Source: Pelomonas sp051857475
Lineage (GTDB): Bacteria > Pseudomonadota > Gammaproteobacteria > Burkholderiales > Burkholderiaceae_C
Assembly (NCBI RefSeq): GCF_051857475.1
Contig: NZ_JBPZGZ010000005.1
Coordinates: forward strand, 248,001 to 312,000
Length of the DNA stretch: 64,000 nucleotides
Direction: 5' to 3'
Below, one piece after another: positions 50,393 through 59,756 of this stretch (the first letter of the stretch is position 1; each line of letters opens with the position of its first letter). The position numbers and the translations under genes were made by a program. The notes beneath the pieces were generated by a model. The model was not told the origin of the DNA and ran no database searches. It saw only the letters and a program-made list of their open reading frames with translations.

Positions 50393-50735
50393 CTTCCGCC
50401 GCCACCGGCCTGAGGTTCGCGCCGGATGCGAATGCCTGCGCGACATCGACCGGCTTTGGCGCACCCCTGGTGCCGACGAGTGCGATCGAGCCCCCCATCG
50501 CCACGGCGGAGTAAGAGCCGGCCAGTCCGGCGCCGATCTCGATGACGTGCTGGGCGCCGACTCCGTCTGTCGCCCGTCGGACCGCGACAGGCCAATCCGG
50601 ATGCTCGTTGTAGTCGATCACTTCGTCGGCACCGAGTGCACGCAACCGTTTCGCTTTCGCGGCCGAAGAGGTGGTCGCGATGACCTTCGCGCCAAATGCC
50701 TTGGCGAATTGGAGGGCGAACAAAGACACGCCTCT
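50393..50735 (-). pseudogene. zinc-type (MDR) dehydrogenase, internal fragment
   Basis: The minus-strand frame reads GVSLFALQFAKAFGAKVIAT, LGADEVIDYNEHPDW and GGSIALVGTRG, the nucleotide-binding half of an MDR alcohol or quinone dehydrogenase. The N-terminal 180 residues and the C-terminus are absent, and a stop lies directly upstream. It is joined tail to tail with the GNAT fragment. Confidence 0.8.
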
Positions 50736-50776
50736 CGCCTAGGCATGCATCGGACCCCTGGGGCAGGCGGTGCGAG

Positions 50777-52915
50777 CTATTTCACCGAGGTGGAACACGC
50801 GCCCTGGTTCATCGCTTCAGTCCACTCGGGAAAAGGTTCTGTCGCGGTGACGACGTAGCGATAGCTTTGGGGAAGTACGGGCTGTAGGCCCACCGCGGTG
50901 GGAGTCTCCAAACCGGGGGCGAGCGGACCCGTGAAGAGGGCGGCGAAAAGCCGGGCTCCACCCTCGCGCGGCGTCCACAGCGGTGAGGCACCGTAACCGT
51001 ACGAGGCTGCGCATTTGTGATCGCCTTCCCTGCGGACGTAGGGTGGCGAGAAAGGCAGCCACTGGTGATCGCCGTCGATCGAATGCGCGAACGTGAAGAG
51101 GACGTTCCGTCGTCTGGCGTCGGAAGCATCGAGCAACGGCGCGTCCACCAATCGATTCACCTGGTCTGGAGGCAACAGGGCTAGGCGCGACAGGACCAGG
51201 GCGTTGCGCATCGGCGCGAATTTCTCGGGGTCCAGCATGCCATTGGCATCCAGGTGCATGTCGGCATCCAGGCGTTTTGACGCCGAGTCGATCACCAGCA
51301 GGGCCTTGCGTTGCGTGACCCTCGCGAACTCCTGATCGATGTCCGCCGGCGTGGGTTTCTGGGTGATCAAGGTGACGAGATCGTTCACGTACCTCGCGGC
51401 GCCACTCCGATCCAGGAGTTCCTTTTTCGCGGCGTCCGCCATGACTCGCTCGATCTCGCTCTTGAACTTCAGGAAGTGTCGATAGAGAGGCACGTCGTCA
51501 GCGATCGCCTCTTCAAGGCGTTCGAGGTCCGCCCTCAGGCTCGCGACGACATCCTTGACCGCGCAAGAGGAGTCGGCGATCGCCGGCGGCACGCCGAGGA
51601 TCTTCCCGGAATCGCAGGAGGCCCAATGCTGGAGCGGTGGCAATGGGTCCTTGTGGTCCATCGCGTTCCTGATGGCCAGGCCGTTTGCGACGTAGTAGGC
51701 GTCCATCGCACTGTCCAGGCCGACCAACCAGTCTTTCAGGAGCGCTTCGGCGCCGTCTTCTCTCGTGAACTCGCCGAGTGTCTTGACGACGGACTTGAGC
51801 TGCGCGATCTGCTTGCGCAGATAGTCCCTGAGGTTTGCCAATACGTTAGCAGCCGCGTCAACTGTTTCGGACTTGACGCTGGCCAGGTCGTCGATATCTC
51901 GGCGCAACACGTTCGCTTCGTCGAGAAGGTCAGACTTGGATCCGCCTCGGATGGGTGCGTCCAGGATGATCGAAGAGGCGTCAACCTTGGACTCTGTCGC
52001 GAGTTCCAGCACGCGGCTCTTGAACGCCCGTACGTCCTCTCGACTTCCTCGCGCCGCTCGGCCTTGTTCTGCCGCGAGCACGTCAGCCGCCTTGAGGTTC
52101 CACTCTTTGTCGTTCAGCTCATCTTTGTAGCGGACCAGAGCATCCCTTGATGCTTGACGGAACGATGCAGTTGCTCCTCCGGTGCCGGCGCTCGTTGCGA
52201 GCTGCTCGCGAAGGGCGTAGATGGCGCGAAAGTGGGGGGCGCCGTTGGCAGCCCATTGCTTGGAGGCATCAGGGTCTTCGAGCCAGGCGCGGCGAAGCAG
52301 CGCGCCGGGAGGCCGCAGGACACCGTCGACGGTGATTTGCGCCGAAGCCCCCGGCATGGGTTGGCCATTCGGCTTGGTCAGCGGGGGCAGCTTGGTGCTG
52401 ATGTAGCTCTCGATCAGGAAGTGCCGGCGTTCGACGTCGATCTCGTCTGTCAGCAGGTAGACGTCCCCCGAATACTTGTTGACGTAGGTGTGCGCGAAGA
52501 TGTCGCTCGCCGCATGGACCAGCATCCCGAACGCGAAGGCTCGCTCGGCATCAGTCGATGCGTGTTTGACCAGTTGCATCAGCCATTCGCCGGTGCCCCA
52601 TCCTCCGTTCTTGCCGCCGGGATGGATGGTCATCTGACCTTCGTAGATACCGGGGAAGGCATCGGGGCCGATGGCTCCGAGGGCGAAGGCCTCCCGGTTC
52701 TCCAGGATGGCCTTGCGCAGGCCCGGATCGACGGTCGCCGTCTTGGCGATGCCGCCAATCGAGAAAACGAGCTTGTCGGAGACTTCCAGCTCGTTGATCA
52801 ACTTCTGCGCGATGAAGACATGGGTGTCGACCTTGAACGCAAGCGCCGAGGTCGAGGCGCACAGGCCCAGGAAAATGGAAGCAGCGAGCCGTCGGACTCG
52901 TGGAAGCTTGGACAT
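50777..52915 (-). CDS. secreted zinc-dependent phospholipase C-like protein
   Basis: 712 residues from the ATG at 52915. The signal peptide ends near SALA-FKVD (residue 26). The Zn_dep_PLPC pattern is clear in residues 27-145: VDTHVFIAQKLI, LGAIGPDAFPG and FAFGMLVHAASDIFAHTYVN, with His134, Asp138 and His142 as likely metal ligands. The long remainder is helical and coiled-coil-like, ending in a beta-rich domain (LFTFAHSIDGDHQWLPF). The family's typical enzymes are about 250-400 residues, so this is a large multi-domain member, probably acting outside the cytoplasm. Confidence 0.8.
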   Translation of the reverse strand: MSKLPRVRRLAASIFLGLCASTSALAFKVDTHVFIAQKLINELEVSDKLVFSIGGIAKTATVDPGLRKAILENREAFALGAIGPDAFPGIYEGQMTIHPGGKNGGWGTGEWLMQLVKHASTDAERAFAFGMLVHAASDIFAHTYVNKYSGDVYLLTDEIDVERRHFLIESYISTKLPPLTKPNGQPMPGASAQITVDGVLRPPGALLRRAWLEDPDASKQWAANGAPHFRAIYALREQLATSAGTGGATASFRQASRDALVRYKDELNDKEWNLKAADVLAAEQGRAARGSREDVRAFKSRVLELATESKVDASSIILDAPIRGGSKSDLLDEANVLRRDIDDLASVKSETVDAAANVLANLRDYLRKQIAQLKSVVKTLGEFTREDGAEALLKDWLVGLDSAMDAYYVANGLAIRNAMDHKDPLPPLQHWASCDSGKILGVPPAIADSSCAVKDVVASLRADLERLEEAIADDVPLYRHFLKFKSEIERVMADAAKKELLDRSGAARYVNDLVTLITQKPTPADIDQEFARVTQRKALLVIDSASKRLDADMHLDANGMLDPEKFAPMRNALVLSRLALLPPDQVNRLVDAPLLDASDARRRNVLFTFAHSIDGDHQWLPFSPPYVRREGDHKCAASYGYGASPLWTPREGGARLFAALFTGPLAPGLETPTAVGLQPVLPQSYRYVVTATEPFPEWTEAMNQGACSTSVK

Positions 52916-53141
52916 CGGGACTCCCTGTCGGTTCGTTCTTGCCGACGGTCTCGTCGTGGCGACCGTTCGGTGCTCGACCGGAGCCGACCCGCGGCGGCCG
53001 TTCGAGCCTGCACAGGCTACCGACATCCGGCCGCGATGCGACTAGGAGTAAACCTGTGTCGAGCGCGGTACTGGGCGCTTTGCGACCGGTGCGGCCGATC
53101 TGCGCGAGCGGGGCCTTCGACGCGGAGCGATGTGGCAGGGG

Positions 53142-54434
53142 TCAGCGCTGCACTGGCGATGCGATTTTGTCCAGGATCATGTCGCCTGGTCGTTCGCCGG
53201 GACGAATTTGCCAGCCCGGCTTCAGATGCAGTGTCCAGGTCGGCGTTGTCGTGATCTCCGGCGCGGACGGTGCCGACACCTGGACGCTGGACCAGCCGTC
53301 CCCGATCAGAGCACCACCCCCGACTTCGAGGACACCCCAGTCGTCGCTGATCCGCAGCGTCCCATACACCGTGCCTCGATCCTTCAATGCGAACAGGTCG
53401 TTGGGATTGAACTGGATGCTCATGTGAGCGAAGGCTATGCGTAGCACGGGGCCGTCGACGAGCAGCTTTGTCCATCTCTCAGTCGTTGCCGCCCGCTTGT
53501 GGGCGGCCTCGGCTTCCTGGCTGCGGATGGCCTTGCCGCCATAGCGGGACTCGACGGCGGTGGTGGACACCTCAAGGCGCGTCGACAGGCTTTCTTTCAA
53601 GAGGTTTCCGAGGTCACTGTCGTCAGACAGCCGGCGCCGCCAGTTCGGGGCGAACCGGTCGAGGAGCAGCCCGTAGGCGGGCCCGGAGGCATAGGCGAAG
53701 TTGCGCACGTAGGAGTCGCTGGCCTCCGCCTTGGCGAGGGCCGCCGCGGCTAAGCGGGGGGCTGCGGACTTGGCTGCGAGGACGACGCCGGTGTACTGCG
53801 CCAGGCCTTCGTTCATCTCCAACTCGTTCTCCTGCTTGGCGGCCTCGGGAGAAAGGGCGCGGCGCGCTTGGCGAAAGCGCAGGGCGTCGATCGCCGCGGC
53901 CCGGCTGGCCTCGCGATCTTTGGCAGAGAGGGCAGCACTCAGGGCGCGCCATTCGAGGCGCATGTAGCCCCTGGCTTCTTCGGTTGCCAAGGACGCCACG
54001 ATGGGCGAGCGCTTTGGTAGGCCGATTTCTTCCTGAATGCGGTGAAACGACTCATGGGTGAGAAGCGCTCGGCGTTCCACGGCGTCTTCCGGCAGCGGCC
54101 ACATGACCATCGTCCAGTGAACACCGTCCCAGTCGGTCGCGGTGTTGGCGATCGTTTGGGAGTCGGGGATCTGGCCTTCATAGAGGTCGCCCTGTCGGGT
54201 CAACGCCCCGGAGGTGGTGTTGCGATCGGCCACCACTCTGCGGGTTTTGGGGTCGACGAAGAGGATGGGACCGCACAAATCGTGCTTCCAGAGTCGCCCG
54301 GCGTCCGTGTCGCAGATGGATTGGCGTTCGGCGATCGCCCGTGCGGCATCGGCCACGGTCAGTGGTGCAGCTTGCGTCTCGAACAAGAGGAACGCGGCGA
54401 GCGAGGCGATGAATCGTGCAAGGCTTCGGGACAT
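53142..54434 (-). CDS. secreted HExxH putative metallopeptidase
   Basis: 430 residues from the ATG at 54434. The signal peptide ends near ETQA (residue 22). LLTHESFHRIQEEIGLP holds HESFH at residues 127-131. NELEMNEGLAQYTG about 75 residues later offers the third Glu ligand of a gluzincin. The C-terminal 120 residues are beta-rich (MSIQFNPNDLFALKDRGTVY). Function beyond probable peptidase is unknown. It is encoded next to, and in the same direction as, the phospholipase-like gene. Confidence 0.75.
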   Translation of the reverse strand: MSRSLARFIASLAAFLLFETQAAPLTVADAARAIAERQSICDTDAGRLWKHDLCGPILFVDPKTRRVVADRNTTSGALTRQGDLYEGQIPDSQTIANTATDWDGVHWTMVMWPLPEDAVERRALLTHESFHRIQEEIGLPKRSPIVASLATEEARGYMRLEWRALSAALSAKDREASRAAAIDALRFRQARRALSPEAAKQENELEMNEGLAQYTGVVLAAKSAAPRLAAAALAKAEASDSYVRNFAYASGPAYGLLLDRFAPNWRRRLSDDSDLGNLLKESLSTRLEVSTTAVESRYGGKAIRSQEAEAAHKRAATTERWTKLLVDGPVLRIAFAHMSIQFNPNDLFALKDRGTVYGTLRISDDWGVLEVGGGALIGDGWSSVQVSAPSAPEITTTPTWTLHLKPGWQIRPGERPGDMILDKIASPVQR

Positions 54435-54488
54435 GAGAGGGCTTTGAGTCGACGGCCGCATTCTGTTTCTCGCCGCCGGTGCAATGGC

Positions 54489-54502
54489 TACGAGCATTCG
54501 TA
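54489..54502. promoter_or_regulatory. recurrent palindrome between divergent secreted-protein genes
   Basis: TACGAG-CA-TTCGTA followed by GTTG. It lies 55 bases before the metallopeptidase start (minus) and 59 bases before the DUF4440-like start (plus), so it could serve both. Confidence 0.55.
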
Positions 54503-54560
54503 GTTGGAGCGGCGCCGCCGATCGCCATCATGCCTAGACTCGATTCACGATCGGAAAATC

Positions 54561-55325
54561 ATGGGCACAGACGTCCGCTCCAGTAAAGGCTTCGGCGGTT
54601 TGGGTATCGACCTTGTGCGCGGCGGGGCGGCTGCGCTGGCGATGAGCTTGACAGTATTTGCCGTGCCAAAGGCGCCCGACGCGTCCGAAGAGTTGGTCGC
54701 GCGATCTCAGGCCTTGTTGGATGCGGTAGGAAAAGGAGACAAGCAGACCTGGGACCGCATCCTGGCCGATGACGGTCTGTTCTGCGACGAAGACGGCGTG
54801 GTTCGCGGGAAGGCGGAGATGCTCGCGCAGATTCAGCCGCTGCCGGCCAACATGAGTGGCAGCCTCCGCATCGCCAACCCCAAAGTGTCCAGAATGGGCG
54901 AAGTTGCGGTGTTGAGCTATGACGCCATGGAGCGGCAGCGGGTATTCGAGCAGCAGATCGAGAGCCGCTATCACACCACCGATACCTATCGCCAGATCTC
55001 GGGGCAATGGCGCTTGGTCGCGTCGCACACTTCCGTGCTGCCTGCCGAACCCAAGCCGACCGGCGTTCCGTCGCCGCTGACCGACTTCGTCGGAACCTAT
55101 CGGCTCGGAGGCGATTCGTCCGTCTCGATCGGTGTTTCTGACCATGCGCTGGTGTCAACGCGAGGTGAACGCAAGGAAGTGCTGGTCTCCCTCGGCGGGG
55201 ACCATTTCGGGCGGCCCGGGCGCCCGCGGGCCGAGCGGATCTTCATCCGCGACGGCAGCGGCAAGGTGACGTCTTTCGCCGATCGTCGAGACAACGTCGA
55301 CCTCATCTGGACGAAGTCCAGCTGA
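54561..55325 (+). CDS. DUF4440/SnoaL-like protein, probably exported
   Basis: 254 residues from the ATG at 54561. A hydrophobic stretch (GGAAALAMSLTVFAVPKAP) near residue 21-39 may be an export signal. Residues 45-160 form an NTF2-like domain: LLDAVGKGDKQTWDRILADD, GLFCDEDGVVRGKAEMLAQI, YHTTDTYRQISGQWRLVAS. A second C-terminal beta domain (FVGTYRLGGDSSVSIGVSD) resembles a lipocalin-like or DUF3471-type tail. No substrate can be named. Confidence 0.75.
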   Translation: MGTDVRSSKGFGGLGIDLVRGGAAALAMSLTVFAVPKAPDASEELVARSQALLDAVGKGDKQTWDRILADDGLFCDEDGVVRGKAEMLAQIQPLPANMSGSLRIANPKVSRMGEVAVLSYDAMERQRVFEQQIESRYHTTDTYRQISGQWRLVASHTSVLPAEPKPTGVPSPLTDFVGTYRLGGDSSVSIGVSDHALVSTRGERKEVLVSLGGDHFGRPGRPRAERIFIRDGSGKVTSFADRRDNVDLIWTKSS

Positions 55326-55379
55326 TCGCCTGCCACGGTGCGTGACGCAGGCCCCGCCCCTGATTTCGGAGATACGGAG

Positions 55380-56363
55380 ATGACCTCTGTCGGTCTGACA
55401 TCGAGTCGCCGCTTGATACTCGGCGCGCTCGGTGCACCAGCGCTGGGTCTGGTCGGCGCCCCTGCGCTTTCGGCGACCAAGGTCCTGGATGCACATGTGC
55501 ATCTCTATGACCCCGCATCGCTTTCGCATCCGTGGCTCAGAGATGTCGGGCCTATCAATCACAAGATCGGCGTTGTGGATCACGCCGTCTCGGCACAAGG
55601 CGTCGTCGACGGCATCGTGTGTATCGAGGCGGCTCCGGTCATCGAGCGCTCCCTGGCCGAAGTGCGCTGGCTCAGGGAACAGGCGGCCGCTTCGCCGGCC
55701 ATCCGTGCGATCGTCGCGCAGGCTCGCGTCGAAAGCGGCGCGAGCGTCGAAGCGGAGCTGGAGGCGATGGCTCCCTTCGGTTTGGTCAAGGGAATTCGCC
55801 GCATCGTCGGTGCCCCATTCCAGAAGGATCCGTTGTTCGCGAGCCGTCCGGGTTTGATTGAAGGCCTGCGGAGACTCGGCAAGTACGGGTTGTCCTTCGA
55901 CTTAGCCGGAGTTGGGCCCGAAAACCTGGACCTCGTCATTCGGACGGTTCGCAAGTGTCCCCGAACCCTTTTCGTCCTGGATCATTCGGGGAGGCCTCTG
56001 ATCGCCAAGGGGCAGCTGGAGCCGTGGCGGCGGCAGATCCGTGAGCTGGCGGCGATGCCAAACGTCTACTGCAAGCTTTCAAACCTCGCGCGCGACGCGG
56101 CGACGCCTAATGGCCGTCCTCAGGCGCTCTGGCAGAAATCGAAAGTCGAAGCGATTCAACCGTTCTTCGATGTCGCGGTCGATGCCTTCGGGATCGAGCG
56201 ACTCATGTTCGGCTCCGACTTTCCCGTCGTCACGCTGAATCCTGGCGAGACGGTCAAATCCTCGGTGGACCTCTGCCGCGCGCTGCTCGCCGGAGCAAGT
56301 GATATCCAGAAGGAACGCTTCTTCTCCGGCACGGCCAGAGAGTTCTATCGCATCACGGCGTGA
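55380..56363 (+). CDS. amidohydrolase-2 family TIM-barrel hydrolase, Tat-type signal
   Basis: 327 residues with GGAG at 55369-55372. SSRRLILGALGAPALGLVG is a Tat-like signal, ending near PALSA (residue 31). The metal motif VLDAHVHLYDP (His39, His41), FVLDHSGRP (metal His near residue 201) and RLMFGSDFPV (Asp near residue 280) define the amidohydrolase-2 (lactonase/decarboxylase) family. It follows the DUF4440-like gene by 54 bases, probably in one operon. Confidence 0.85.
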   Translation: MTSVGLTSSRRLILGALGAPALGLVGAPALSATKVLDAHVHLYDPASLSHPWLRDVGPINHKIGVVDHAVSAQGVVDGIVCIEAAPVIERSLAEVRWLREQAAASPAIRAIVAQARVESGASVEAELEAMAPFGLVKGIRRIVGAPFQKDPLFASRPGLIEGLRRLGKYGLSFDLAGVGPENLDLVIRTVRKCPRTLFVLDHSGRPLIAKGQLEPWRRQIRELAAMPNVYCKLSNLARDAATPNGRPQALWQKSKVEAIQPFFDVAVDAFGIERLMFGSDFPVVTLNPGETVKSSVDLCRALLAGASDIQKERFFSGTAREFYRITA

Positions 56364-56642
56364 GCGATTGTTGGGGTGACAACCGGCGGGGGGGCTGCTC
56401 ACCGCTCGCCGGAGCACCGGCTCAATCGCTGGCCGGTCAGCGTGGGCTTCGCGGCCCAGAATGCTCCTTGCTATGCGCGCTCTCAAGACGGTGATAGAGC
56501 GTATGGCGGGCGGAATGCTCCACGTCAACCAGAACGTGACGACTATCAAAGCCGCAAGCGATTCCCCAACTACGTGGAGTCGGCGTTGGCAGGAATTGCC
56601 AGAGCGCTTAATCTGACGCCATTGTCGATTGTGTCAACGGAG

Positions 56643-56852
56643 ATGAATAAATCGATGCTCAAGCATGTATTGACCGTGGCGATTGTGCTGACATGCTCCT
56701 CTGAGGTTTTCGCGTCGCAACGAGAAACGGGATTACGTTTCGGGCTCAGGCCTGCCTCCCAGGGCGCGTCCGTAAATCAAGTGGTTCAGAAGCCGATGCT
56801 TGGCAGGAGCACGGGTCTCATACCCTGGTTCTTTCACCCAACTGCTAGTTGA
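56643..56852 (+). CDS. possible small secreted protein
   Basis: 69 residues from the ATG at 56643, or 65 from the ATG at 56655, with GGAG at 56638-56641 (better spaced for the second). The signal peptide (MLKHVLTVAIVLTCSSEVFA) is convincing. The mature 45 residues (SQRETGLRFGLRPASQG, GLIPWFFHPTAS) are Gly/Ser-rich with an aromatic end. No family, and no cysteines in the mature part. Confidence 0.45.
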   Translation: MNKSMLKHVLTVAIVLTCSSEVFASQRETGLRFGLRPASQGASVNQVVQKPMLGRSTGLIPWFFHPTAS

Positions 56853-57081
56853 GTCCCGAGCGCTGGTAAACGGTCGCCTCATGGGATTTCGCCCCGGTGG
56901 GCGAGCGCGTTGTCGGGCCGTGCGTCACAGACCGGTGTCGACTGACCTGGTCGCGCCGTCCGTTGCGACTGGGCCAACGTGGGTAACCATGCCATATCGG
57001 GCTACGTCGCTTGGTAGGGTGGCCAGCCCGTATATGCCTCTATCGTGGGCGCCTGAAATCGGCAAAGGGCGTCCTTAAGGC

Positions 57082-57615
57082 ATGCAGCCCAGTTTCGAGA
57101 CTGCACGACTTCGTCTGGATCCGAGAACGTTGCAGGACACGGCGTCATGCATGGAGATGGATCGCGACCCGGAGGTGACGCGACACGTCGCCGGCCCATG
57201 GTCAAGCCCTTCGGCGCATCGCGCATTGATCGAGAGCAGGACATCGGCGCGATACCCCGTCGGGATGGGCTACTGGACGATCCGCTGGCGCAGCGGTGCT
57301 GCTGCGGAATTCCTAGGATGGGTGTTTTTGGTCCCGAGGCCGGCCTTTGGGGACGAGGCTGAGATCGGCTGGCGCCTGGTTCGAAGCGTATGGGGCGCGG
57401 GCATCGCCACGGAAGCCGGTAGGCAGGTACTCGATCATGCGACGAGCACCCTACGTTTGCGCGGCGTTGTCGCGGACATAGAGGCTGCGAACAGCAGGTC
57501 GATCCGCGTCGCCGAGAAGCTGGGGTTGGCGCGCGGACGCTTGATCGAGGAAGTTGGTCGTTCAAGCTTCGAATATCGGCTCCGCCTTCCGTCCCTAGGC
57601 GTCAGGCAGGTTTGA
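57082..57615 (+). CDS. GNAT acetyltransferase (RimJ/RimL-like)
   Basis: 177 residues. TARLRLDPRTLQDTASCMEM, FLGWVFLVPRPAFGDEAEIG, WRLVRSVWGAGIATEAG (acetyl-CoA loop) and EAANSRSIRVAEKLGL are classic RimJ/RimL motifs. It acetylates an N-terminal amine or a small molecule. It is a stand-alone gene. Confidence 0.88.
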   Translation: MQPSFETARLRLDPRTLQDTASCMEMDRDPEVTRHVAGPWSSPSAHRALIESRTSARYPVGMGYWTIRWRSGAAAEFLGWVFLVPRPAFGDEAEIGWRLVRSVWGAGIATEAGRQVLDHATSTLRLRGVVADIEAANSRSIRVAEKLGLARGRLIEEVGRSSFEYRLRLPSLGVRQV

Positions 57616-57719
57616 CTGCGCCAGCGTACTTCCGATCGCCTGGCGCGCTGACCGCTGTGCAGGCTGTCCTAGGGGACACACCTTAGGCGACTTTTGAGGG
57701 AGGCTAAGTTCAGCCTTGC

Positions 57720-57733
57720 TACGAGGTCTCGTA
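57720..57733. promoter_or_regulatory. recurrent palindrome upstream of the SDR gene
   Basis: TACGAG-GT-CTCGTA is a perfect palindrome, 67 bases before the SDR start. Confidence 0.55.
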
Positions 57734-57799
57734 TCCAGCGCGCTCTGCTGACCCTCATACGCTGCCGACCGTGTCAGGACCGCGGAGAAAAGTAGGGCG

Positions 57800-58573
57800 A
57801 TGGAATCGGATTTGCAGGTGCGGGCGTTGATGGGTCGGACTGCGCTGATCACAGGCGCCGGGTCCGGAATCGGGCGTCACTTGGCGATTGCTCTTGCGGC
57901 GAAGGGAGCTATCGTCACTGTGGCGGGACGGCGACTTGCTGAACTCAAGGAGACAGCGGTCGAAATCGAGCGTTCCGGGGGTGACTGTCATGTGGTGCAA
58001 GGCGACGTCACGGATGAAGACAGCGTGCGATCTCTGGTGGCCAAGGCGCAAGGCCCAAGTGGCCGCCTGGATATTGCTATCAACTGCGCTGGGACGGCGC
58101 GCCGCGGCAATGTGGATGAGTTCGATCTCCGTTCATTCAAAGAGATCTTCGATACCAATACCTTGGGCGCGTGGCTTTGCATGAAGCACGAGATCCTTGC
58201 GATGAAGCCGAGCGGACAAGGAGCCATCATCAACATCGCCTCCAACGTCGGAATTCCACGCGTTCGGCCGGGCACGGGTGCCTACGCTGCTTCGAAGGCT
58301 GCGCTGGTGGTGCTGACACGAACAGCGGCATTGGAATCCATAGAGCATGGCATCCGCATCAACAGCATCAGTCCAGGGCCGGTCGACACGGAAATGTCGT
58401 TCCGTCCAGGTGAAGACCGTGCAACAAGGGATGCACGAATTGCGAGCATCAATCCATCGGGCCGAGTTGCCAGCCTCGACGAGATTTCGTCTGCGGTCTT
58501 GTGGCTTTGCTCCGACAGCGCGGGATATGTAGTGGGACATGATTTGGTCGTGGATGGAGGTGCGTCGCTCTAA
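57800..58573 (+). CDS. short-chain dehydrogenase/reductase
   Basis: 257 residues. Classical SDR: cofactor motif TGAGSGIG (residues 18-25), NCAG near residue 97, catalytic Ser in NIASNVG, and Tyr162-x3-Lys166 in AYAASK. AGRRLAEL after the second strand has Arg residues that favour NADP(H). The C-terminus LVVDGGASL is typical. The substrate is unknown. It carries the recurrent palindrome upstream. Confidence 0.9.
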   Translation: MESDLQVRALMGRTALITGAGSGIGRHLAIALAAKGAIVTVAGRRLAELKETAVEIERSGGDCHVVQGDVTDEDSVRSLVAKAQGPSGRLDIAINCAGTARRGNVDEFDLRSFKEIFDTNTLGAWLCMKHEILAMKPSGQGAIINIASNVGIPRVRPGTGAYAASKAALVVLTRTAALESIEHGIRINSISPGPVDTEMSFRPGEDRATRDARIASINPSGRVASLDEISSAVLWLCSDSAGYVVGHDLVVDGGASL

Positions 58574-58811
58574 GCCAAGGCTTAGATCGCTCTCGCACTG
58601 CCTAAGGGCTTGTTGAACCGCGTGTGTCTTGATCCTCGGCTGATCAAGCGATGCCTTACGCCGCTAGTTTCCGCAGTTGTCGCTTCGATAGATGCCTGGC
58701 CAGCACCCAACCTGGGTGACACATTGGTCACGCGCCCCAGTCGTTGCCAGATGCTCATCAATGGACCAAATCCTCGGCGCTGGTGACCAGCCCGGTCGAG
58801 CGCTACCTGTG
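58574..58811. other. intergenic stretch, no gene seen
   Basis: No ORF or RNA recognised. It adjoins a pair of short direct repeats and two truncated genes, so this is probably a rearrangement scar. Confidence 0.4.
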
Positions 58812-58852
58812 CTGATCCTGAAGTGATACCGGGTCTGATCCGAAAGTGAACC
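58812..58852. repeat. pair of imperfect direct repeats
   Basis: CTGATCCTGAAGTGATACC and CTGATCCGAAAGTGAACC, 4 bases apart. Repeated transposase-binding sites at insertion-sequence ends look like this; the element itself is absent. Confidence 0.4.
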
Positions 58853-58977
58853 GACGAAGGTCCGTCGTGTTTGCAAGGATCCAACCCGTCGGCATCGCGT
58901 TCATCGCATGCCGTCCCGCCGCCCCGGTGAAGGGCGCGGCGGTCACCTATCGATCCAACCAACTTCAGCAGAGACAC

Positions 58978-59160
58978 ATGACCAACCCCAGTTCCGCCCC
59001 CCAAGCGATGCAGACCCTCACGGAGCAGTTCTACAACGCGCTCACCGCACAAATGCACCTCAGCCCGCAGCAGTTCCAGCTGGCGCAAGGCAACGTGGCG
59101 TTGAGCGACACGTCGACGGAACTCTGGTCGATGATGGATCTCGTCGGGCGTCAGGACCGC
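58978..59160 (+). pseudogene. truncated gene of unknown function
   Basis: From the ATG at 58978 the frame encodes about 60 protein-like residues (MQTLTEQFYNALTAQMHLSP, QFQLAQGNVALSDTSTELWS). It then runs into the antisense of the XRE gene remnant. The family is not recognised. The junction is at about 59150-59160. Confidence 0.55.
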
Positions 59161-59562
59161 AGCGGGTGGCAATGCGAGGACCACCACGCTGCGCGACGTC
59201 GGTTCGTCGTCCGACATCGACACATCGACGACGGAGGATGTTCCCGCCAGACCGATGGTCAATCCACCCGCCATTTCCTCCGGCGAGCGCGGCAGGTTCG
59301 ACACGAGTGACTCCAGCGGAATCTCGTAGGCCGTTGCCAGATGCCGTGCCGTTCGGTACAGGATCGACTTTCCGGACTCCGCCCGTTTGATGGATGCGAT
59401 CGAGACACACAGGCGACGGTCGAAGCAGTACTCGGCCAGCGCTTCTTGGCTCAACCCGAGCCGCAATCGATGCGCCGTGAGTCGCTGTGGTGCGAGCGCT
59501 ATGCGGCCGTCGGCCGGTATTCCTGGCGCCTGGCGCAGCAGCGACTCGTCGACGTGTTCCAT
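59161..59562 (-). pseudogene. XRE-type regulator, N-terminal fragment
   Basis: The start at 59562 has GGGAGGAC upstream. Residues 25-95 form a helix-turn-helix module (LTAHRLRLGLSQEALAEYCF, CVSIASIKRAESGKSILYRT, ATAYEIPLESLV). After about 132 residues the frame passes into antisense of the neighbouring truncated gene. Such N-termini usually lead to a large ATPase/TPR or cyclase regulator, which is missing here. Confidence 0.7.
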
Positions 59563-59756
59563 CGTGTCCTCCCATGAGACGCCCCTTCATGAGCGTTCTG
59601 CATCGCGTAGTGGTGTTGCTGGCATAGGTCCCGACCGTCGCGAGCCCTTGCGTATGTCATGGACAGAATGAGTTGAAAAATCCCAGGCCAGCCTAGGCAA
59701 TTACACATCAACTGAAGGATTAGCTATAAAGCGCCTTTTAGCTTCTGTCAGATGCT

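Noticed and set aside
52154..53254. Plus-strand 366-codon ORF
   Set aside because: Lies antisense to the phospholipase-like gene, which has a signal peptide and metal motifs; the plus frame has none.
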